Shown here in pieces: positions 15,110 to 18,842 of a DNA stretch of 18,842 nucleotides; positions within the stretch are counted from its first letter, which is position 1, and each line of letters opens with the position of its first letter. Origin of the DNA: an uncultured Campylobacter sp. Lineage in GTDB: Bacteria > Campylobacterota > Campylobacteria > Campylobacterales > Campylobacteraceae. The translations under genes were made by a program, and so were the position numbers. The notes below the pieces were generated by a model. The model saw nothing but the letters and a program-made list of their open reading frames with translations. It was not told where the DNA came from and made no database searches. Location: contig NZ_CALIJF010000289.1 of the NCBI RefSeq assembly GCF_938018035.1, positions 1 through 18,842 of the forward strand, given 5' to 3'.

Positions 15110-15335
15110 AAAAGCGCAGATTTTAGCGGCTCGCGAGGCTTAAATTTAAAAATATCCGCAAGGAGCGCGAATGAATGAGCAAAATTTAAAATATATCGCA
15201 AATTTAAAAGTGCAGGACGTGCCGTGGAGTAGGCTCACGACCGCTTACGGCAGGGCGAGCGAGTTTGCTGAAATTTTTGAGAAACTCGCGCGGGCAATCG
15301 AAACTTGTGATGCGGCGCGCGGCTTGAGTGACGAG

Positions 15336-15623
15336 CAAAATTTAAAAAGCGAGCCCGGAGCAGGGCAAAATTTAAAAAGTGGGTCCGGTTGCGGGCAAAA
15401 TTCTACGGATGCGGTAAGATGCGGCGCGGCGCAAAATTCCGTAAATTTAGCGTAAAAGAGTGAGTCGAAATTTAAAAAGGCAGATAACGAAGCGGCGAAA
15501 TTTAAAGCGGGCGGAGAGACGGAGCTTAAAACAGACGCGGCGAAGTGCGGAGAGGCGGAATTTAAGAGTGCCGATAGCGCGGCGGATAAGAGCTCGAATG
15601 CGAGCGAGCGGGAGAAATTTGAC
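15336..15623 (+). repeat. 30-bp tandem (minisatellite-like) repeats inside the 15171 gene
   Basis: CAAAATTTAAAAAG occurs at 15336 and again at 15366, and a shortened CAAAATTC copy at 15396, exactly 30 bases apart; a further CAAAATTC is at 15432 (36 apart). The protein reads NLKSEPGAGQ, NLKSGSGCGQ, then NSTDAVRCGAAQ. After the stop, AAATTTAAA copies at 15468 and 15498 are again 30 apart but in another phase of the motif (KFKKADNEAA, KFKAGGETEL), followed by diverged copies near 15525, 15558 and 15615. Spacings within each array are multiples of 3. Confidence 0.8.
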
Positions 15624-15770
15624 GCCAAGGCCCTCCAGGACGTGCTTAGTAAGATTTTTAACGAGATAGAGCATCAAAGTACGCTTTGGCACGCAACCCC
15701 TTTTGCGCTGCTGTTTTTGGCGCGTATCTTTATGCAGGCGCGCGCCGTGGCGGGCAAAAACGCGAATAAA

Positions 15771-15842
15771 AATAATCAAAACGCCGCTGCGGAAGAAATC
15801 GGCGGAAATAATCAGAACGCGGCGGATAGAAATGCGGATAAA
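15771..15842 (+). repeat. Two 36-bp repeats encoding NNQNAA units
   Basis: AATAATCAAAACGC at 15771 and AATAATCAGAACGC at 15807 lie 36 bases apart. They encode NNQNAAAEEIGG and NNQNAADRNADK in the second low-complexity spacer of the 15171 gene (spacer about 15747-15899). Confidence 0.7.
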
Positions 15843-16399
15843 AGCTGGCAAAATGATGCGGCGAGTAGAAACGACGAAAACTGCGAAAACGAAGCGGCAG
15901 GCTTTATCGCGGCTCGGCTCGGCAGGTTTTTTGCGTTTATGATTGAGATTTGCGATGATGCCGATAAGATCTCGCACGCAGCGCCGCTGGCGAACTTTTC
16001 GGATATGCTTGCGGAAAAATATCTGTGGCCGCAGAGCGATGAGAATGACGAGGAGCTCTGGGAGGAGCACTTTTACGACGATGAGCTATTTTACAGTCTC
16101 TATTTTTATTCGCGGGCGGTTTTGGACGCGACGGGAGTGGACTTTGCGCAGTTTAAGTCTAAGCCGAGTGGCGTTTAAGGCTGTACTATCTCGCCTTTTG
16201 ATTCTAAATTTAGCGCGACGCGCTTTGGCGATGCTTTGCTTAAATTTAGACTTCAAAAAATTTTAAAATTCTTTAAAAATTTACGGCGTGCAGAATTTAC
16301 AGATCGTCTTCTTAAATTTAAAATTCGCGCGATTTTTTTGATCGGCGGTATGGTTAAGGCGTGGGTAACGCTTTTAAATTTAGATCGCCGCGAAGCCTT

Positions 16400-16426
16400 A
16401 AACCCGCTTGTGGCAGGGTTTTTTTA
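16400..16426 (+). terminator. Rho-independent terminator of the 15171 gene region
   Basis: AAACCCGC (16400-16407) pairs with GCAGGGTTT (16413-16421, one bulged A), followed by TTTT up to 16425. This is a textbook terminator for the plus strand, at the convergence point with the minus-strand gene whose stop codon is at 16424-16426. The 220 bases between 16178 and the hairpin hold only AAATTT-type words and a short palindrome, AGCGCGACGCGCT, at 16212-16224. Confidence 0.8.
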
Positions 16427-17188
16427 TGTGGTTTTAAAAAGATACCAATTCGGTGCAATTTTTTCTATCATTATAAACTCGCTAGGGCTCATTTGCGGCA
16501 GGTCTGCCTCGTCTTGCACCCGCAAAAAGCCCACGGAGTTATCGGTGATCCCGCCGATAAGTAGTATAAATCTTTTGCCCTCCGTCTCGGCGTGAGAGAG
16601 ATGCAGGCTTTTGATCTCCGCCTTTGCGCGCTCGGACTCGCCGCTAGCATAAAGCTCGTAAATTTTTTCATATGCCGCTAGATTTTGCTTACCGAACTCC
16701 ATAAGTTCTTTATCGGGCGCCAAGATTAGCTTTAAATTTACGATATCTGCATCAGTTCTTTGCTCAAATTCGCGTTTTTGCGCCTCGTTAAATTTTTCAT
16801 ATTCGCTTACGATAGCCTCAATAATGGCGGTTTGCGCTAAAACTCGCACGGCGTAGATCCCGTCTTCCTTAGTATAGACGTAAAGATCGAAGTGCTTCTC
16901 TTTAGAGCCCAAAAATACGTGAAAAATCTCGCTAAATTCGTCGCTGCGTCCAAGCGGAGCAACCGTGATTTCGCTATAGTTATCCGCCGCGTAGAATTTA
17001 CGCTTTAAATAGCTTCTCATCTCGCCTTTAAAATAAAGATTTTTATCGAAGTTTGTGTCGCTAAACAGTGAGCGGACGAGCTCCTCATTGGGGCTGGCGT
17101 TTAGGCTTAACGCGCAGCTTGCACAAAGTATGAGCGAGGCAAAAATTTTTGAAAATCCCGCTGTTTTAAAAAATCTAAATAAGCTCAA
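16424..17188 (-). CDS. Secreted hypothetical protein with signal peptide
   Basis: 254 residues. An N-terminal signal peptide is clear: basic start (RFFKTAGFSK), hydrophobic core IFASLILCASCALSL and a probable cleavage after LNA at residue 31. Cys25 does not sit in a good lipobox, so a lipoprotein is less likely. The mature part is mixed alpha/beta, with LYVYTKEDGIYAVRVLAQ, a long charged helix (EAIVSEYEKFNEAQKREFEQ) and KRFILLIGGITDNSVGFLRV near the end. No family is recognised. The start is a TTG at 17188 with an in-frame stop two codons upstream and a weak AAAAGA site; no ATG near the signal peptide is available. It is read away from hemC's 3' end (95-nt gap) and may be served by read-through from fxsA-hemC. 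Likely periplasmic. Confidence 0.75.
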   Translation of the reverse strand: MSLFRFFKTAGFSKIFASLILCASCALSLNASPNEELVRSLFSDTNFDKNLYFKGEMRSYLKRKFYAADNYSEITVAPLGRSDEFSEIFHVFLGSKEKHFDLYVYTKEDGIYAVRVLAQTAIIEAIVSEYEKFNEAQKREFEQRTDADIVNLKLILAPDKELMEFGKQNLAAYEKIYELYASGESERAKAEIKSLHLSHAETEGKRFILLIGGITDNSVGFLRVQDEADLPQMSPSEFIMIEKIAPNWYLFKTT

Positions 17189-17283
17189 AATTTAATCTTT
17201 TGAAATTTTATAAATTTAAAAAGTCCATAAATTCTAGAAATTTTAAAATTTTGCAAATTTTAAAACTCCGTAAATTTCGCCTT

Positions 17284-18213
17284 TTATAGGCTCGCCATCT
17301 CCTCAGCGCGTGCGAGAAGCTGCTTTGCGCCCTTTTCGATAAAGCCGCGCGCTAGCTCCGCACCTACGCTTCGGTATTGCGATTTTTGCGCGACGATGCT
17401 TTGGCGGATGCTTTCGCTACCGTCGGGTAGGCCCACTATCGCGCTGATGTGGATATTTTCGCCGTCAAGGCGCGCATTGATGCCGATCGGCACCTGGCAG
17501 CCGCCCTCCAAAACCCTAACGAAATCCCGCTCCACGGTCGTTTCGATGATCGCGCGTTCGTCTTTTAGAAATTCTATCGCGCGCAGGATTTGCGGCTCGT
17601 CCACCGCCTCGATGCCGAGCGCTCCTTGCCCCATCGCAGGGATCATCTGCGAGATTTCAAAGGGCGCTACGTGTCTCACTTCGGCGCGCAAATTTAATCG
17701 GTTGATGCCCGCCATCGCCAAGATGATCGCGTCGAATTCTCCGTCTTTGAGCTTTCGCAAGCGGGTTTGGACGTTGCCGCGCAAGGAGATTATCTCTAAA
17801 TCAGGCCGCATACTAAGCAGCTGCATCTTGCGGCGAAGGCTCGTAGTGCCGACTTTTGCGCCGTGGGGCAGCTCGTTAAATTTAGCGTATTTTTCGCTAA
17901 TCATCGCATCGCGCACATCCTCGCGCGCGCAGATTGCCGCTAGCACTAGCCCCTGCGGAAACTCCACGGGCACGTCTTTTAGGCTATGCACGGCGATGTG
18001 TGCTTCGCCGCGAAGCATACTCTCCTCAAGCTCTTTCGTAAAAAGCCCCTTGCCGCCGATCTTTGCAAGCGGCGTGTCTAAAATTTTATCGCCTTTGGTT
18101 TTCATGCTTTTTAGCTGCGCTCGGATGCCATGCGCTTCAAGCAGCGATGCGATGTGTTCGCTCTGCCACAGCGCAAGCACGCTGCCGCGCGTAGCGATGA
18201 TCAAATTTTTCAT
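17284..18213 (-). CDS. hemC: Porphobilinogen deaminase (hydroxymethylbilane synthase)
   Basis: Joins four porphobilinogen units into hydroxymethylbilane in haem synthesis. 309 residues, standard length. Visible: the N-terminal IATRGSVLALWQSEH, KGLFTKELEESML (55-67), the catalytic aspartate in HSLKDVP (Asp80), GTTSLRR (122-128) and LRGNVQTRL (144-152) substrate-binding arginines, GQGALGIE (195-202), and the dipyrromethane cofactor cysteine Cys239 in VLEGGCQVPIG. No insertion is present, unlike the other haem gene hemA in this window. The start codon overlaps the fxsA end by 4 nt (ATGA). In C. jejuni and H. pylori I recall hemC close to proS and hemA; here it is about 11 kb away. Confidence 0.97.
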   Translation of the reverse strand: MKNLIIATRGSVLALWQSEHIASLLEAHGIRAQLKSMKTKGDKILDTPLAKIGGKGLFTKELEESMLRGEAHIAVHSLKDVPVEFPQGLVLAAICAREDVRDAMISEKYAKFNELPHGAKVGTTSLRRKMQLLSMRPDLEIISLRGNVQTRLRKLKDGEFDAIILAMAGINRLNLRAEVRHVAPFEISQMIPAMGQGALGIEAVDEPQILRAIEFLKDERAIIETTVERDFVRVLEGGCQVPIGINARLDGENIHISAIVGLPDGSESIRQSIVAQKSQYRSVGAELARGFIEKGAKQLLARAEEMASL

Positions 18214-18662
18214 TTTTCCTCCCCTATGCTTTTTCGGATCTCGATTTCGTTCTCCTCGATCACCTCTACGTCGATTACGTCGTCGTTTACGCGGTGGCGT
18301 CGCCAGAATTTTCGCTCTCTTTTTTCGGAATTTTCTCTGCTCGTGTTAAATTTAGGCACGTCGCTGGTGACGCAGTAAAATGACGCGGTGATTATGCAAA
18401 CGCCTAAAATATCGCCGAAAATGCCAGGCGCAATGAGAAAGACGCCGCCTACGACGAAGCCCACGCCGCTTAAAATTTCTTTCGGCGAGATTTTCATTAG
18501 ATTGAAAAAGCCCATCCACGAGCGGTTTGCTACGACGTATCCGCCTAAAACCGCGCTTATGACGATCTCCACCGCATACGCCGCGAAGCCGTTTGCGCTT
18601 ACGAAATAATAGGTCGTAAATGCCTCAATTATCAGATACGGAACGATCAAAAGCCTAAACAT
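18210..18662 (-). CDS. FxsA family membrane protein
   Basis: 150 residues. FxsA proteins are small inner-membrane proteins; the E. coli member is linked to exclusion of phage T7. Visible: hydrophobic helices at about 3-21 (LLIVPYLIIEAFTTYYF) and 26-45 with the family's ISAVLGGYV, then a hairpin at 64-96 carrying the signature VGGVFLIAPGIFGDILG (71-87). The tail (from about 101) is charged and probably cytoplasmic. The start at 18662 has AAGGAAAAAT upstream on the minus strand. It overlaps hemC by 4 nt, an arrangement I recall in Campylobacter (fxsA-like gene followed by hemC). Confidence 0.85.
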   Translation of the reverse strand: MFRLLIVPYLIIEAFTTYYFVSANGFAAYAVEIVISAVLGGYVVANRSWMGFFNLMKISPKEILSGVGFVVGGVFLIAPGIFGDILGVCIITASFYCVTSDVPKFNTSRENSEKRERKFWRRHRVNDDVIDVEVIEENEIEIRKSIGEEK

Positions 18663-18724
18663 ATTTTTCCTTGAATTATCACTTTAAGCCGCGCCTCTTT
18701 AATGGCGCTAAAATTTAATCGCGG

Positions 18725-18733
18725 ATTTTAGCA
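18725..18733 (-). promoter_or_regulatory. Extended -10 promoter for fxsA-hemC
   Basis: The minus strand reads TGCTAAAAT, one base different from the two TGCTATAAT promoters elsewhere in the window, about 62 nt upstream of the fxsA start. It overlaps the stop codon of the upstream phosphatase gene, which is on the same strand. Confidence 0.45.
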
Positions 18734-18842
18734 AATTCCGTCTGAATTTTTAATGTATCGCAAGAGTCCCTCGCAGCCGCGTTTGATATCTGCGTAGCAG
18801 CGCTCAAAATCGCGCGTGTAGTAGGGATCGGCGATTTGTAGG
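18728..18842 (-). CDS. C-terminal end of low-molecular-weight protein-tyrosine-phosphatase (partial)
   Basis: The minus-strand frame entering from the window edge gives 37 residues ending at TAA 18730-18728: LQIADPYYTRDFERCYADIK and then RGCEGLLRYIKNSDGIC. Asp-Pro-Tyr-Tyr is the conserved general-acid loop of low-molecular-weight tyrosine phosphatases, and the following FExCYxxIxxGCxxLL helix is the family's C-terminus. The active-site CxxxxxR(S/T) loop lies outside the window. The stop is 66 nt upstream of the fxsA start on the same strand. Confidence 0.85.
   Translation of the reverse strand, partial: LQIADPYYTRDFERCYADIKRGCEGLLRYIKNSDGIC

Larger units (their letters stand above)
15171..16178 (+). 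pseudogene. Immunity-like hypothetical protein interrupted by an in-frame TAA inside a repeat
   Basis: One reading frame of 336 codons broken by a single TAA at 15453-15455; both sides are in the same frame. The start at 15171 has AAGGAGCG directly upstream. The N-terminal part has VQDVPWSRLTTAYGRASEF (residues 14-32). After the stop the frame gives LQDVLSKIFNEIEHQSTLWHATPFALLFLARIF, then LANFSDMLAEKYLWP and an acidic DDELFYSLYFYSRAVL end. These blocks belong together in a family I recall near toxin genes, normally without the long spacers seen here. The spacers are two low-complexity stretches, one with NLKS/KFKA repeats (residues about 52-150, containing the stop) and one with NNQNA repeats. 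The gene is therefore probably inactive unless the TAA is read through or translation restarts. Immunity function is inference. Confidence 0.75.

Overview
The window reads as chromosomal DNA of a Campylobacter-type epsilonproteobacterium. The evidence is the co-directional block DUF2018 - polyprenyl synthase - hemA - proS, which I recall as characteristic of Campylobacter and Helicobacter, the epsilon-type HemA N-terminus, and extended -10 promoters of the form TGCTATAAT. Base composition is higher in G+C than C. jejuni. Together with the heavy use of AAATTT-type words, this would suit a species such as C. gracilis, but that species guess is inference.

Layout. 1-2.8 kb (+ strand): the tail of a probable S51-type peptidase, an mdaB quinone reductase gene broken by a frameshift, an orphan immunity-like small protein and a two-helix membrane protein. 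2.8-3.4 kb: gene-free, ending in a strong terminator for the minus strand. 3.4-7.8 kb (- strand): a tightly packed housekeeping operon, DUF2018 - ispB-like - hemA - proS, with overlaps of 1-11 nt. 7.8-8.7 kb: gene-free and full of AAATTT words. 8.7-10.0 kb (- strand): a small unknown protein directly followed by a HAD phosphatase. 10.1-12.8 kb (+ strand): a sulfur-assimilation operon, metY - Rrf2 regulator - cysK, behind a good sigma70-type promoter. 12.8-13.5 kb: gene-free. 13.5-16.2 kb (+ strand): rarA and a YjbR/MmcQ-family gene overlapping by 4 nt, then an immunity-like gene interrupted by an in-frame stop inside a tandem repeat. 16.4-18.8 kb (- strand): a secreted protein of unknown function, fxsA-hemC (overlapping by 4 nt), and the end of a low-molecular-weight tyrosine phosphatase gene.

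How the genes work together. HemA makes glutamate-1-semialdehyde and HemC makes hydroxymethylbilane, so both are haem-pathway steps. They lie on the same strand but about 11 kb apart, as if an ancestral operon had been split. MetY and CysK both use sulfide with O-acetylated amino acids. The Rrf2 protein between them has no Fe-S cysteine cluster, so it resembles CymR, which works with CysK.

Two signals stand out. First, the Rrf2 regulator ends in Asn-Phe-Ser-Ile, very like the serine acetyltransferase tail that inserts into the CysK active site. This suggests a CysK-sensing regulator that uses a SAT-mimic tail. Second, low-complexity, reading-frame-preserving insertions rich in the same AAATTT/GAATTT words that fill the gene-free stretches sit inside HemA, the polyprenyl synthase, the HAD phosphatase and the 15-16 kb gene. 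In the last of these they form 30-bp and 36-bp tandem repeats. I saw no insertion sequence, CRISPR array, tRNA or rRNA.
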